Shown: positions 32,940-45,957, numbered from the stretch's first letter. The stretch: 64,000 nt of DNA from Cymodocea nodosa (GCA_036874045.1 CM072337.1:8370001-8434000), one strand, 5' to 3'. Notes: generated by a model from the letters alone, not told the origin. A program made the numbers and translations.

Positions 32940-34516
32940 CACCCCCATACCTAGTCTTTGCTAGTCCCTTAGCAAAGGACTAAAACTAAACAATGATAAC
33001 ACAAAGCCCATTTAAAAGCGCATTCAATAAAAACCAAAAACAAACGAACTAAGAAATAAATAACAAAAATAAAACTAACCTAGGCCACTTTCATAGGGAT
33101 CACCACTACACTTAGCATGTGTAGCAAGCCTTTAAACCCCTAGGTCACCCTAGTGGTGGAGTTGTGTCTCTAGAGGGTTTTCAGCGGATATACCCACAAA
33201 ATCTAAAACATAACATAAAACAACACAATTAAAAGATGAAAACAACAAAAATATGCTCTTGGTTTCCTAAACATGGATAAAGTTGCTCTTAAGTAGTCTT
33301 GACCTATTAGCTTCACCTTTATTCAATCACCTCTCACCTTTCTAGATTGGATTCAAATAATCATTCAATTTCCATCCTAAGAAAGTAAAGTACTATATAA
33401 ATAGGTGTATGTGAAATTGGCCAAGACTAAGAAATAACCTACTCAACTCCCTCCAAGTTACCTAGGTAATCCCAAAGGTCTATCCTTGAGTCCATTATCC
33501 TTTTATTTTGACTCTCTTTTTCTTTTCTCTTTTTTATTACCTCCTACTCTAGCACCTTTTTGCGCGACCACAATCCCTTACTTAGGGGAAAGTTGACCGA
33601 TTACTTAGTAGCTTTTGTAAGAATAAGTAATCAATCTCTCTTCTTCTTTTTCTTTTTCTTTTTCTTTTTTCTTTTTTCTTGTTTTTTTTTTTTTTTTTTC
33701 TCTCTCCCTAGCCCTCTACCCTTAAGAGTGCCTCCCACATCATTGTGTAGGAACGGGCAATTTTACCTTAGTCATTTTATTCTACCCTTCTCATAGGACA
33801 ACCCCAAGGTATATTCCTAAGTTTCCCTTTAAGAGGAGTGGTTCCTTCCTAGTCAAGGCCTCATGTAAGTGCAATATTACATATAAGCTCAAAAATATGG
33901 ATGGTTTTGAATTTTATTCTTCTCCTCCCCTTAAGGTTCAAGGTTTCTTTCCTAAAGGATTCACTTTTAGATCTCAATTATACCTAAAAGAACTCTATCC
34001 ATTAGGGCCTATGAGCATTTTATAAAACAAAATAAACAAAAAAAAGTACAAAATTGAAAAAAAACTATCATCAAATACCTCCCCCCCATACCTAAATTTT
34101 GCATTGTCTCCAATGTAAAAGAAAGTATTTAGGCAATAAGATAAAAAGTATGAAGACGACAAAAATAAAAGAAACAAACTATGACAAGCAAGGACAGATT
34201 ACACCCCCATACCTAGCATGTAATCCATATGCACATGTGTAAATTTAAATTGTATTATTCCTAAAACATATAGTGGAGATTGAGTAGTATGCTGAAGAAA
34301 TAATATTCATTACATGTATCATTCAAATGCATCATACAGAAATAAGGTGAAGAGTGCATACCTTGCTTGATGAAGGAAAATAATAACTACAAAACTAACA
34401 AACATATCAAAACAGAAAAGAAATTTATATAAGCAGAACTATAGCATGCGATTAAGAATAAAAATATTAATAAAAAAGAAATTTTTGTTTTTGTTTTTGT
34501 TTTTTTTTATATCTAC
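32940..34516 (-). promoter_or_regulatory. Athila H 3' region with repeated polypurine tracts
   Basis: The minus-strand motif TAGGTATGGGGG occurs three times: at the LTR border (about 32940-32952), at 34080-34094 and at 34201-34213. A pyrimidine/poly-T tract lies at 33637-33705. Otherwise the region is non-coding. Bases 33540-33640 resemble 10320-10420 in Copia B. Short plus-strand frames over the T-tract are composition artefacts. Confidence 0.6.
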
Positions 34517-35893
34517 TCATGCAGATGGTGAAGGGTTAGTTCCTAAAGTCTCTCGTGCCAAATGCACACCTGCCAAGCGGGGATTTGGTACAGTGTTACT
34601 TGGTAATTCTCCCCGTGCTCTACTTCTAGATGAAGTAGACAACCTATCAAACTTTGCTTCTAATCCCTTAATGATTTGGTCATGGCTAGCTAAAATGGGA
34701 TTTACTTGTTCGCTAACTTGAATTAAGGATTGAATCCCTTTCTCCATTTTAGTGAATCTTTTCTCCAAGGTAGACATTCTATCACTTAAAATTGGTTGAG
34801 TGGGTCCATGATGCTCAATACGGTTTCCAGGTGCTTCCTGTTGTCACCACGAAAAATTGGGATGGTTTCTCCATCCCGGGGTATAGTGTGATGACGGTTG
34901 GAATGACCTTTGTCCCATACCAATGGCATTGACTTCCTCAAACTGTTGTCCTTGCATTGCAGGGCATTCTTCCATTATGTGCCCAGGAATTCCACATGCT
35001 ATACACTTGACTTCAATCACTTTATCTTTTCCCTTTTGTTGACTTATAATCAGATCTTCTACTTTTTTAACCATAGACGACATCCTAGCTTCCATGCCTA
35101 CCATGGGGTCTATTATGTGCATTCCCCGTGCCAAAGTTCTGTCAAATGTTCTATTTGATGAACTTTCCATTTCCATTGTTCTCTCAGCAAGGTCCACAAG
35201 TCTATCCCATGCACTGACTTCATCTAATCTCATGAATCGTCTAGGACATACAAATTCTAACATCAACTTGGTCTGATAATCCAATCCTTCATAGATTACT
35301 TGACACTATCTTGATTTAGGTAGACCATGATTAGGACATCTTGCTACTAATCTATCGAAACGTTCAAAATATTTCCAAAAAGGTTCATTGGTTTGCTGGC
35401 AGATGTTTAGAATAGCATTCTTAGCTTGAATGGTCTTATGCAAAGGATGAAATTTCTTAATAAAGACAGCACAAAAATCAGTCCAAGTACAAATGGAATT
35501 AACAAGAAGGGTGTTCAACCATAGCTTTGCATCATCTCGAAGAGCGAAAGGAATAAATCTCAACTTTATTGCATCCACACATACTTCAGGTAGATTAATC
35601 ATGTTGCAAACATCATTAAAGTCATTTAGAAATGCATATTCATCTTCCTTATCTAGTCCATGAAACCTAGGCAACTGATTGACATAATTCATATGCAATC
35701 GAAATTTATGTCCATCTACTTGTGGCAATACAAGACAAGAGGGATGGTCATGTATTTGAGGATAGTAGATGTCCTCAAGAGAAGGTAATTGTTGGTTTCT
35801 ACCTTGGTCTCCCATCCTTACAGGCTCTTCTAACACACTAACTTCTTCTTCTAAAGGGGTTTGTCTAATTAATCTAGATGCACTATCTCTCAC
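34517..35893 (-). pseudogene. Athila H gag, positioned after pol
   Basis: The minus-strand Gag shows DIYYPQIHDHPSCLVLPQVD, LPRFHGLDKEDEYAFLNDFN, IKLRFIPFALRDDAKLWLNT and the FHPLHKTIQAKNAI region. A second coiled-coil segment follows, with a CX2CX4HX4C zinc knuckle (CIACGIPGHIMEEC, about 34970-35014) and YTPGWRNHPNFSW. It is homologous to Gag of G. Its place 3' of pol is opposite to the usual gag-pol order. No LTR, primer site or full element boundary separates it from pol. The 220-base gap to pol has a splice-acceptor-like site. One or two breaks are present. Confidence 0.88.
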
Positions 35894-36113
35894 CCACTTA
35901 GAAGATTACATACACTAACAATATCACAAAAGAAATATTTTGATAGAAAAAGGTACAAATGACACTTACAATGGAATAGTCTCTGATCCCAACACCTGCA
36001 TGTTAGATAGGTAAGTACATAATTGAAAAACAAGATTTACATAATGACAAAATCAACAAAAAGAAATAAGAGTAATTACATCTAAAACTAATAAAAAGAA
36101 AAACAAAAAAGCA

Positions 36114-39100
36114 CTAATTATCAGATTCAGCATAGACAGCATCGATTAAAACAATATTCTCTCCATGGCCAAATAATCTTTGCTGCAAGAAAGGTTTTAA
36201 ACGGTGGCCATTGACCTTAGAAACTTCCCCACTCTTAGGGTTTTCAATCTCCACTGCTCCATGAGGAAACGTTCTTTTTACCACAAAAGGTCCTATCCAT
36301 CGTGATCTTAACTTACCAGGAAATAGATGTAGTCTAGAATTATACAACAATACCTGCTGTCCTACTTCAAAATTCTTACGGAAGAGCTTGCTATCATGAA
36401 ATACTTTACTCTTTTCTTTAGCTATCCATGAATTCTCATATGCCTCTCTCTGTATTTCTTCTAATTCAGTCAATTGAAAATTTATTTTCTTACCAGCAGC
36501 CTTTAAATCTAAGTTGAGTCTTTGAATAGCCCATCTTGCCTTATGCTCAAGCTCTACTGGTAAATGACATGCCTTTCCAAACACTACTCTATATGGAGAC
36601 ATATTTAAAACAGACTTAAAAGCAGTTTGATAAGCCCATAATGCCTCATCTAACTTTTCTGCCCAATCTTTTCTTATCTTTCCAACTATGTTTTCCAAAA
36701 TTTGCTTAATTTGCTTATTGGCATTTTCTACTTGTCCATTGGTTTGTGGGTGATAGGGGGTTGTCATTTTATGGTTTACTCCAAATTTTTTCATTAATAC
36801 TTCAAAACTTCTATCATTAAAGTGTGTTCCCCTATCCCTAATGATTGCTCTAGGAATGCCAAATCTAGCAAAAATGTTGCTCTTAATAAAATTTATTACT
36901 ACCTTAGAATCACAAGTTCGTGTGGGAATAGCTTCAACCCATTTGGACACATAATCAATAGCTAACAGAATATACAAATAACCTTTAGAATTAGGGAAGG
37001 GTCCCATGAAATCAATACCCCACACGTCAAATACTTCAGCTTCAATAATTAGTGTAAGCGGCATCATATTTCTTCTAGTCAATCTTGCCACTTTTTGACA
37101 ATCTCTACAATTCTTAACATAGAAGTATGCATCTTTATGCAATGTGGGCCAGAAAAAACCACATTGAAGAACTTTAGTTGTAGTCTTAATAGGGTTAAGA
37201 TGACCACCAGCAGGTTGGTCATGACAAAAAGATAGCACACTATGAATTTCCATATCTGGGATGCATCTCCTCAAAATCAAATCAGGGCCTAACTTATAAA
37301 GATAGGGGTCATCCCAATAAAATTCTTTGACCCTAGCTAAGAATCTCTTAATATCTTGCCTTGACCAATTGCCAGGTAGTCGTTTTGTCACAAGATAATT
37401 CACAATATCTGCAAACCAAGGGATTGGAGTTATAGCCATCAACTGCTCATCAGGAAATGATTCATCAATGGGTAACTCCCCTTGAGGCGTGACAATACGA
37501 GACAAGTGGTTGGCAACTACGTTCTCACATCCTTTCTTATCTTTTATCTCAATATCAAATTCTTGCAAGAGAAGAATCCATCTAACTAATCTAGCCTTAG
37601 CATCTTTTTTAGCTAATAAATATTTAATGGCAGAATGATCATTGAAAATGATAACCTTAGAGCCTAGCAAATAAGATCTAAACTTCTCAAGAGCAAAAAC
37701 TATAGCTAAAAATTCTTTCTCTGTAACTGTATAGTTCAATTGGGCTACATTAAGAGTTTTAGTAGCATAATAGATTACCCTAGGTAATTTATCAATTCTT
37801 TGCCCCAACACAACACCAATTGCATAATCCGATGCATCGCACATCAACTCGAATGGTTGAGACCAATCGGGTAGATACACAATAGGGGCTGAGGTGAGGA
37901 CTCCCTTAAGCTTATCAAAGGCATCTTGACATTCTCTAGAGAATTCAAACTTATGATCCTTTGATAATAAACTAGTTAAAGGACGGGCAATCTTACTAAA
38001 ATCCTTAATAAATCGTCTATAGAACCCAGCATGACCCAAAAAAGCTCTTATATCCTTAATAGATTTAGGGGGTGGTAGGTTGGCTATCAAGTCTACTTTG
38101 GCTTTATCTACTTCCAACCCATTCTTAGAAACAACATGGCCCAACACAATTCCATGTTGCACCATGAAGTGGCATTTCTCCTAATTTAAAACCAAATTTT
38201 TCTCTATACATCTTTTTAAAACCAATTCTAAATTCTTAAGGCATACATCAAAGGAAGAACCTGACACAGAGAAATCATCCATAAAAATCTCTAAGAAGTT
38301 ATTAATCATGTCCGAAAAGATTCCAGTCATACACCTTTGAAAAGTTGCAGGAGCATTACACAAACCAAAGGGCATGCACCGGAATGCAAAAGTACCAAAA
38401 GGACATGTGAATGTAGTTTTCTCTTGGTCACAAGGTGCTACAGGAATTTGGTTATATCTAGAATAACCATCTAGGAAACAATAATATTCTTACCTAGCTA
38501 ACTTCTCTAACATTTGATCCATAAAAGGCAAGGGAAAATGGTCTTTCCTAGTGGTGGTATTTAGTTTTCTATAATCAATACACACTCGCCATCCTGTTTG
38601 CACTCTAGTAGGGACTAGTTCATGATTGCTATTTTCTATAATTGTAATACCAGATTTCTTTGGGACAACCTGAACAGGGCTAACCCAAGGACTATCAGAA
38701 ATAGGATAAATGATGTCATGATCTAGCCACTTAATAATTTCTTTTCTAACCACATCTTTTATGTTTGGGTTTAATCTTCTCTGTGGGTCCCTAGAAGGTG
38801 TACTGTCATTATTCAAATGAATTCTATGTTGACATAAACTAGGGTCAATTCCTTTGATGACGGCCATGATCCAACCAATGGCCTCCTTATGTTCTTTTAA
38901 AATTACCAACAACTTCTCTTCTTGCTCTCTAGAAAGATGAGAAGACAAAATAACTAGCAAGGTGCTCTCTTTTCCCAAATAGGCATACTTAAGGTCTTGG
39001 GGTAGGGGTTTTAGTTTAAGAGAAGGTGGTTCTACAATAGATGGTTTCTTAATCTCTCCTAAATCTCTTTCTAAAGGCTCTATGTAATTTAATTCAAAAA

Positions 39101-40601
39101 TACTATCATTCTCACCAATGTCATCATCTAAGTCATAGATATGTGCTAGATCAACCTCATATTCTATAGGTGGATAATCTTCATCTACAGATAAACTATA
39201 ATTTTCTACCCCCTCACCTTCATCCATAATGCTTAATAAGCTCACATTAAAACTTTCATTATCTAAAATTTTAACATCTGGGTGAGATTTAAAAATATTT
39301 AAATCAACCTTAATATCACCATATGTTATTTGCATAGACCCATCTCTACATCCTATATATGCATCTACTGTGGCTAGGAAGGGTCTTCCTAAAATAAGGG
39401 GCACATCTTGCTTTCTACTAGGTGAAGGTTGATTTTCTAAGACAATAAAGTCTATGGGATAGACAAAATCTTTAATCTTAATCAATATGTTCTCAACAAC
39501 TCCTAAGGGAGTTCTAAAAGAATGGTCAGCTAGTTGAATGAGAACCTTAGTGGGTTGAATACCATTAAGTCCTAGGTTCACATAAACACCAGATGACATA
39601 ACATTTACTCCTGCTCCTAAATCTATCAATGCTCTATCAAAATAGGTATCTCCAATTGTACAAGAGATGGTTGGAGTACCTGAATCACTAAACTTCTTAG
39701 GCAAATCTTGACAGAAATAAGTACTAACGGATTTAGCTAAGCACACTTTCATAAGTGTCTTCCTAGCTCGTTTCTTTGTACATAATTCCTTTAAAAACTT
39801 GGCATAGGCAGGTATTTGCTCTATTGCATCTAGTAATGGAATGTTAATACTAACCTGTTCAAATATTTCTCTCATCTTAATATTCTGATCAATATCCTTA
39901 TGTGGAGTTCTTAATCTATGGGGAAAAGGGGCAGGTTGACTTTCTAAAGGGATACTTATCTCGGATAACTTATCTTTACCCTTTTTATCACCCAATAAAA
40001 TTTCATTTTCAGATTCTTTATTTAGTTGATTGGATGAACCTAAATCATCTGTAGGAACACTCATCAGTACAAGAGAAGGAGTTTCCTTTTCAGGAATGCT
40101 CACCTCTCTCCCAGACCTTAAAGCAACATAAGTTTCAATTGATTCATCCTCAACCAAGGATGTTGATCTTAAATCTATGTTTTCATAACCATCTATGTCA
40201 ATGGGGGCACTAGAGGCTTTTGCTAAGTTTAATAAATCCATAGAGGTGTTAAGTTCAGCAATTGTCTTAGCTAAGTTGACTGAAGATTCAGCATAGGGAA
40301 TATTTCCTATAGACTTTTCCATTTTAATTTCACAACTATAGCTACTAGTGTCATAAACATCAACATTATAATTTAAATTTGGCATAGATAGGCTAACATT
40401 AGAACTAGAACATGCACCTACATTGCTATTTAGCATATAAAATGGGCAATCAGCATCAACGTGATTATTCAATTTGCATTTGGAACATGTAGGTGTCAAA
40501 TCAAAACTAAATTCATCCACATTATAAATTAAATATTTATCTAGAATGGCATGCAAATTTTCAACTAAATGAACAAACCGAATGTATTCAATCAAGCACA
40601 A
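36114..40601 (-). pseudogene. Athila H pol: knuckle, protease, reverse transcriptase, RNase H, integrase
   Basis: On the minus strand the frame from 40601 has a zinc knuckle at residues 39-52 (CSKCKLNNHVDADC) and an acidic linker. The motif HxxINIPLLDAIEQIPAYAKFL-like context and an aspartic protease DLGAGVNVM follow. The reverse transcriptase has GWRVCIDYRKLN, MPFGLCNAPATFQRCM and the FMDD box (38181-38375). The frame 38165-36114 continues with [20 protein letters not shown], RNase H ([18 protein letters not shown]) and the integrase zinc region ([15 protein letters not shown]). The integrase core follows with GIDFMG, RDRGTHF and [12 protein letters not shown], then an [18 protein letters not shown] tail typical of Athila. 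A few breaks are present. Confidence 0.94.
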
Positions 40602-41203
40602 TCTTCAAGTGATTTAAGCAAATCTACAACATAATAGAGAAATTGATAAACAATTATTTTTTTCTTTTACTTGAAACTTAATTTTTCGTAGATTCATTCA
40701 GTGACTATTCTATTATCATGCCACTAAATTCTAGATACAAACAGCAAAGCATATATCTCGCAAACATTGTATATAATCTGAGTTTCATCTAAAACAAGTA
40801 GTCATGGAATTTTTGAAACTAAACTGTACTACCTTGGCTTAGAAGTTTTCTACAGAAATTCATATAGCGTGTAAATTCACAAATAAATACTCTTCTGAAA
40901 GTTAATTACTTCTAGTTTCTAAAAAAAATCAGAGACAAAAATTGCCAAAATGGAAGTATTGTCAAAATCATGTGAAACTCAGATAACTCAGAATTCGTAA
41001 TCTGCAGAACATGTCATTTTAGAAAAATTCTCCAGAAATGTATACAAATCCAAATACAACATATAATACCTTGTTTGAAAGATAAACTACTGTAGTTTCA
41101 AGGAAAAATTAAAAAAATAATTTTTAACTCAACATTTAATTGCAGTTTTGATTTTAATTATGCAGATAAAGAGAAATACCAGAAAAACTGCACTCATAGA
41201 GAG

Positions 41204-41366
41204 TTCGGAAGGTTAGCCACCTAACCTTCCGAAAAGGCAAAAGTTTTGGAAGGTTACTGGTTAACCTTCCGAAAAACAGCATAATATGAAGATTTTGGAA
41301 GGTTAACTAACTAACCTTCCGAAATGGCAAAAAAATTTTGGAAGGTTAGAGGGAAACCTTTCGATT
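41204..41366. repeat. Hairpin cluster with GGAAGGTTA arms in H leader
   Basis: Four hairpins stand in a row. 41204-41233 has perfect 13-base arms (TTCGGAAGGTTAG / CTAACCTTCCGAA) around a 4-base loop. 41244-41275 and 41292-41323 are near-perfect. 41336-41366 is degenerate. Confidence 0.85.
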
Positions 41367-41774
41367 TGGCTGAAAGCTTATTATCTCAATTTGAAAAAAT
41401 CACACAGAATTTTATACAGCTCCAAAATTCACAAATAAATACTTGTCTGAAAGTTAATTACTTGTAGTTTTTATAAAAAATGAGAGATAAAAATTTCCAA
41501 AACTGAAGTATTATCAAAATCATGTAAAACCTCAGACAACTCAAATCCGTAATCTGCAAAATACATCATCTTAGAAAAATTCTCTAGAAATCTATAAAAA
41601 TCCAAATATAACGTATAAAACCTTGTTGGAAAGGTAAACTCGTGTAATTTCATGAAAAAATTTCAAAAATAATTTTTATTCAAATATGTAACTGCAGTTT
41701 CAAATATAAGAATTCAGATAAAAATGTTCTGCACTAGAAAATAACCATCTGAAAAATATCAGCGAAAATAACTA

Positions 41775-41865
41775 TCCGATTTTACTGTTCAATCATATAG
41801 TTATGGGTGTAACTATCCGATTTTACTGTACAATCGGATAGTTATGCCCATAACTATCCGATTTT
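41775..41865. repeat. Hairpin cluster with GGATAGTTA arms in H leader
   Basis: ATAACTATCCGATTTTACTG and ATCGGATAGTTAT units alternate. The clearest hairpin is ATCGGATAGTTATGCCCATA followed by ACTATCCGAT (about 41831-41860). The arms match those in the Copia and Gypsy LTRs. Confidence 0.8.
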
Positions 41866-42500
41866 CATAATGTTGGTTAAATCTGATATGCCAACTTAAA
41901 ACAAATCACATAGAAATTTATATAAATCCAAATGAAGCATATAAATACTCGTTGGAAAGGTAATTTCATCTACTTTTTGGAAAAAATCACTGAATTAAAT
42001 TATACAGATATTCATAATATCATATTTTCAAAATTCATTAGCAAAAATGTATCTAGAATTCTGTAAAACATCCCTATTTTCTAACATTTTTATCTTTTAA
42101 CATACTAATCAGAATTTTATGCATAAGTACTCAAAAGAAATCTTAGAAAATGAGTATTTCAGGAAAAATATCATAAAAATGAGTTCTAATATCGTGCACA
42201 TCAAAAAAATTTAAATTTCCAGACAGACAGATTCTGTCTTAATAATTTGTACACAAAGATTATCATTACTCCATTAAGCTACTTGTTACCAAATCATAAA
42301 CTTGAATTAAACATGTAACAAGTAATTCAGATAACAAAGAATTGAACACATAGAACGGCCAATCCATGTATCCATTTCTTTGCAAACAAACAAGGAAAAA
42401 TAACAATCTCAACAAGAAAACAAATAAAACTAAAACAATTTAAAGGATATTAAATCTTGCAAATCATCTAATAAATCATTTTAAAGCACCAAAACTCCTA

Positions 42501-42513
42501 GGCAACGGCGCCA
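42501..42513 (-). other. Primer binding site of Athila H
   Basis: On the minus strand TGGCGCCGTTGCC lies 6 bases after the LTR end. This is the core primer site of Athila/Tat-type Gypsy elements. Confidence 0.9.
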
Positions 42514-42519
42514 AAAACT

Positions 42520-44668
42520 TGTAAATGTTTTTGTGTTGTTAAATTAAATGGCAAAAGTGTAAATTTTACATTTATAACTGCAAGCGCATGGTGCCCATTG
42601 TAATAAGCATGTGCAAGTACGAGTCGAATCCACAAGGAATTTGTCGTAAATAATTATTATTAAAATGATTATCCGATTAAATATCCACATTAAACTAATT
42701 CATAATTAAACTCTAATTACTTAATATTAATATACAAAATTCGTAGCACAATTAAGGTTTAATAGATTACCCCAAAATCCAATTAGTTATGATAAGATAT
42801 TTAAGAAATCAATGAGTATTAATCCAGAAATCACATAATTTATACTCAATTTTTAACTCCAATAACTTCCAACTTGAACATTTAAAAATCCAAAATAAAT
42901 AACGGTTGGAAAGATCCTCAGAATATCTTTCAAATGGCTGTGATTTCGTGGATTAAATCAACTTAAAACGCTGGCAATATCTTATTTAAGAAAGGGGTGC
43001 AGACGATTATGGAAACTTTCCAAAAACGCACCTTCGGTTCAAAAATCAAATCTACGTCAAATCTTCATGAAATGCTACGAAATATGCGTGCCTTGAAAGT
43101 AGATCTGTTACACTAACAAGGAAAATTTACAGAATTGAATTCCACAAAATACATGACGCAAACACAGCACAGGCGTCGAGCTCAAAACTAGCACTCAACA
43201 GAGACTCAAAACCGTTGATGCCTTCACAAAATAAAATCGAAAAGCTTAGAAAAACATTCTAAAAAATTCTAAAACTTTGTAAACTTGTTCTACATTCATT
43301 ATACTTACAAAATGAAACAAAAATGGAATTTATAGATGACGAACAAGTAGATACAATTTGAAGAAAAACTACTAATAATCTGGCCATCTAAGAACAGAAA
43401 ACTACCTTCACAATTCACATCATCACATTCATTCACACTAAACATATAATATGAACTCAATCCTGATATCAATTAACATCAAAACAGTATGTGATCTTTA
43501 ATATAGAACATTTGAAACAAAGATTTATGCATAAAATTTCGTCCTTCCACATACTCAAACTATACTCATACATATAAAATTGTAAAACATGAAAACTAGT
43601 ATGAGGATCTCTCCTTTCCATCATACCTTTTAATCCTCCACGTTTCTTCAAGCAATGACTCCCCAAAGTCCTTGAAATCAATGCTCCACAAGGCTGTCAC
43701 CACCTGTAGCACGTCCAAGTGAAGCTTCTAAGGTTGCCTTGAAGAAGAGTGGTGCACGTCCTCAAGATCTTGCCTCCAAGACCCACAACATTGGCTTCCA
43801 CATCAAAGAATGGTGCTTTCGATGACTCAACTCTAAAGATCCTAACCTTTTGCTCCACTCCAAATCAGTCACACAAGCCTCCCAATCCACCATAATGAAC
43901 GCCCAAGGAGATCCTAACGTATGGCCGTCTGAATTGAAGAGAAGGTGTCTTCTAGGAGGAGTGGAAGACGCCAAAGCTCACCATTCTTGAAGGGAGCTTG
44001 TTCAAGATCAAGGGGAAGATGGGACTCTCTGGATGAAGATGCTAGAATGGCTGGAACCGTTGGCTACAATGTATTGGAAGAGGAGGAGATCGCCTAGAAT
44101 TGAGTGGTCAAACACTTTAAATACTCTAGGCTTTTATTGCTTGGGCTCCAATAAGTTGCATCCAATGGCCCACATTTTTTCCTCTTTAATCCACCTTGAT
44201 TTCATGATTTATTGACCTATAAAACTCAAAACCAAGTTGGATGCACATATACATTGAATATAAATCATATGATGCAAATATAGTATACATGCATGCATGA
44301 GCTGCCATATATGGAAAGTTGCCAAATTAGGAAGGTTTTGGTCTACAACTTTTTCACATGTACATACATGAATTACTTAAAGTTCTTTAGTTTAACATCA
44401 TATTTAAGTGATTTGGCAATCATACAATGTATATAAAGTCATACATTGAAAAATTATAAGAATTATGTCTAATACAAGGGCTATTGACTAGGTGTTTAAT
44501 TGATAAAGGATAAATTTGTACATTATCAACTATTTAATCCCTAATTCATGCATATGTCTAAAAATATGATTTTCATGTAATCTTTCATAAGAACATATAT
44601 AATGATAACTTATAATCCTTAACATGCATGAATTAACATATATAAAATGCACAAATTGATACTTTACA
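42520..44668 (-). repeat. 5' LTR of Athila H
   Basis: On the minus strand it runs TGTAAAGTATC to CATTTACA with inverted ends TGTAAA/TTTACA, 2149 bp. The last 130 bases include the ACTCGTACTTGCACATG and TTGCAGTTATAAATG context common before Athila primer sites. A 70-residue minus-strand frame at 43762-43974 lies inside it and is not supported as a gene. Confidence 0.92.
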
Positions 44669-45957
44669 CTTCACAAAAACTCTTTTAAATCCAAAACTGA
44701 TATTTCAAGCAAGAGAGTCTTAGAACTTATACATATGGATCTATTTGGACCAACAAGAATCATGAGTCTTGGTGGTAAACGGTATGTATTTGTTTTAGCA
44801 GATGACTTCTCTAGATACACATGGGTATATTTTCTAGCATCTAAGACAGAAGTTTTTGAAAAATTTAAAATGTTTTGCAATTTTGTTCAAAATGAGTAGA
44901 GTGTCTCTATTTAAAAACTTAGGAGTGATCATGGAACTGAATTTGATAATGATCAAATGGATAACTATTGTAATGAGCATGGCATTGATCACAGATTTTC
45001 TTCTCCAAGAGCACTCTATCAAAATGGTGTTGTTGAGAGAAAGAATAGATCACTTCAAGAAATGGCCAGAACTATGTTGAATGAACATAAGTTACCTCAA
45101 AATCTTTGGACTGAAGTAGTAAATACAGCTTGTTATGTTATTAACAGAAGTCATTTAAGACCTCATGTTAATAAAACTCCTTTACAAACTATGTTTAATA
45201 GGGTTCCAAAAATTTCCTATATGAAACCATTTGGTTGCAAGTGTTTTATTCTTAATACTAAGGATAAAAGGGATAAATTTCAAGCCAAATTGGATGAAGG
45301 AATTTTTGTAGGTTACTCTACTAGAAGTAAAGCTTATAGAGTATATAACAAGACTTCTAGGACTATTGAAGAAACCCTCCATGTAAGCTTCAATGAAAAT
45401 TCTCTTAGAGAATCTCAATCTAAAGCTCATAATGATGATATGATCAATTTTCCAAATGAGTTAGAGATCAATAGAGAGATTGATGATTTATCTGAGAAAA
45501 TCAAAAATATGAACTTAAATGATCAAACTAATGAAGAAAGTGATGTACCTTCAGATGTTGATGAGAATATTGAGGAAAATCAAAGAAATTGGCGTTATTC
45601 TTCATCACATCCTATCACTCAAGTCATTGGTAATATTAATGAGGGAGTTAAAACTAGAGCTTCAGTAAATTTAAATAGTATGTGTATGTTTGTTTCTATG
45701 GTGGAACCAAGGAATATACAAGAAGCATTATCTAATGAAAATTGGATAGTGGCAATGCAAGAAGAACTAAATCAATTCATCAGAAATGATGTATGGGAAT
45801 TAGTCTCTCCACCAGAAAATCAGTCCATAATAGGTACAAAGTGGATCTTTAGAAACAAAACTAACGAACTGATCAAATTATAAGGAATAAAGCTAGATTA
45901 GTTGCACAAGGGTATACACAAGAAGAAGGATTAGATTATGATGAAACATTTTCTCTT
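44669..45957 (+). pseudogene. Copia C integrase and linker
   Basis: The sequence resumes in the integrase zinc-region tail (LHKN-type, ISSKRVLELIHMDLFGPTRI). It continues through the core (DDFSRYTWVYF, RSDHG, NGVVERKNRSLQEMARTM), the NKTPxxxMFNRVPKISYMKP region and GYSTRSKAYRVYN. An acidic linker with SSSHPITQVIGNINEGVKTR and the reverse transcriptase start (WELVSPPENQSIIGTKWIF) follow. It is close to 60050-61250 of D. Confidence 0.92.

Larger units (their letters stand above)
40602..42493 (-). other. Athila H leader with ~550-bp tandem repeats and hairpins
   Basis: This is non-coding and AT-rich. Two diverged units of about 550 bp (about 40860-41400 and 41410-41870) share landmarks at an offset near 552 bases (AAATTCACAAATAAATAC at 40873 and 41425; TCTGCA at 41001 and 41553). 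A shorter third part follows near 41900. Each full unit ends in a hairpin cluster. The fragment at 5650-5932 is a copy of the first unit. Confidence 0.75.
31085..44668 (-). mobile_element. Athila-lineage Gypsy element H, nested in Copia C
   Basis: On the minus strand the order is 5' LTR 44668-42520, primer site, a leader of about 1.9 kb with hairpins, a pol block 40601-36114, a gag block 35893-34517, a 3' region with repeated polypurine tracts, and an incomplete 3' LTR 32939-31085. Gag downstream of pol is unusual. The coding parts look nearly whole, with only a handful of breaks. The Copia C sequence on the two sides belongs to one element. LTR difference is about 4% overall by eye, but very uneven. 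Confidence 0.9.

Noticed and set aside
33560-33796. Plus-strand frame with a long Phe run
   Set aside because: It is produced by the pyrimidine/poly-T tract at 33637-33705; no protein family was recognised.
43762-43974. 70-residue frame inside the H 5' LTR as a host gene
   Set aside because: It lies within an LTR, is short, and matches no family I recognise. It is no evidence of a gene.
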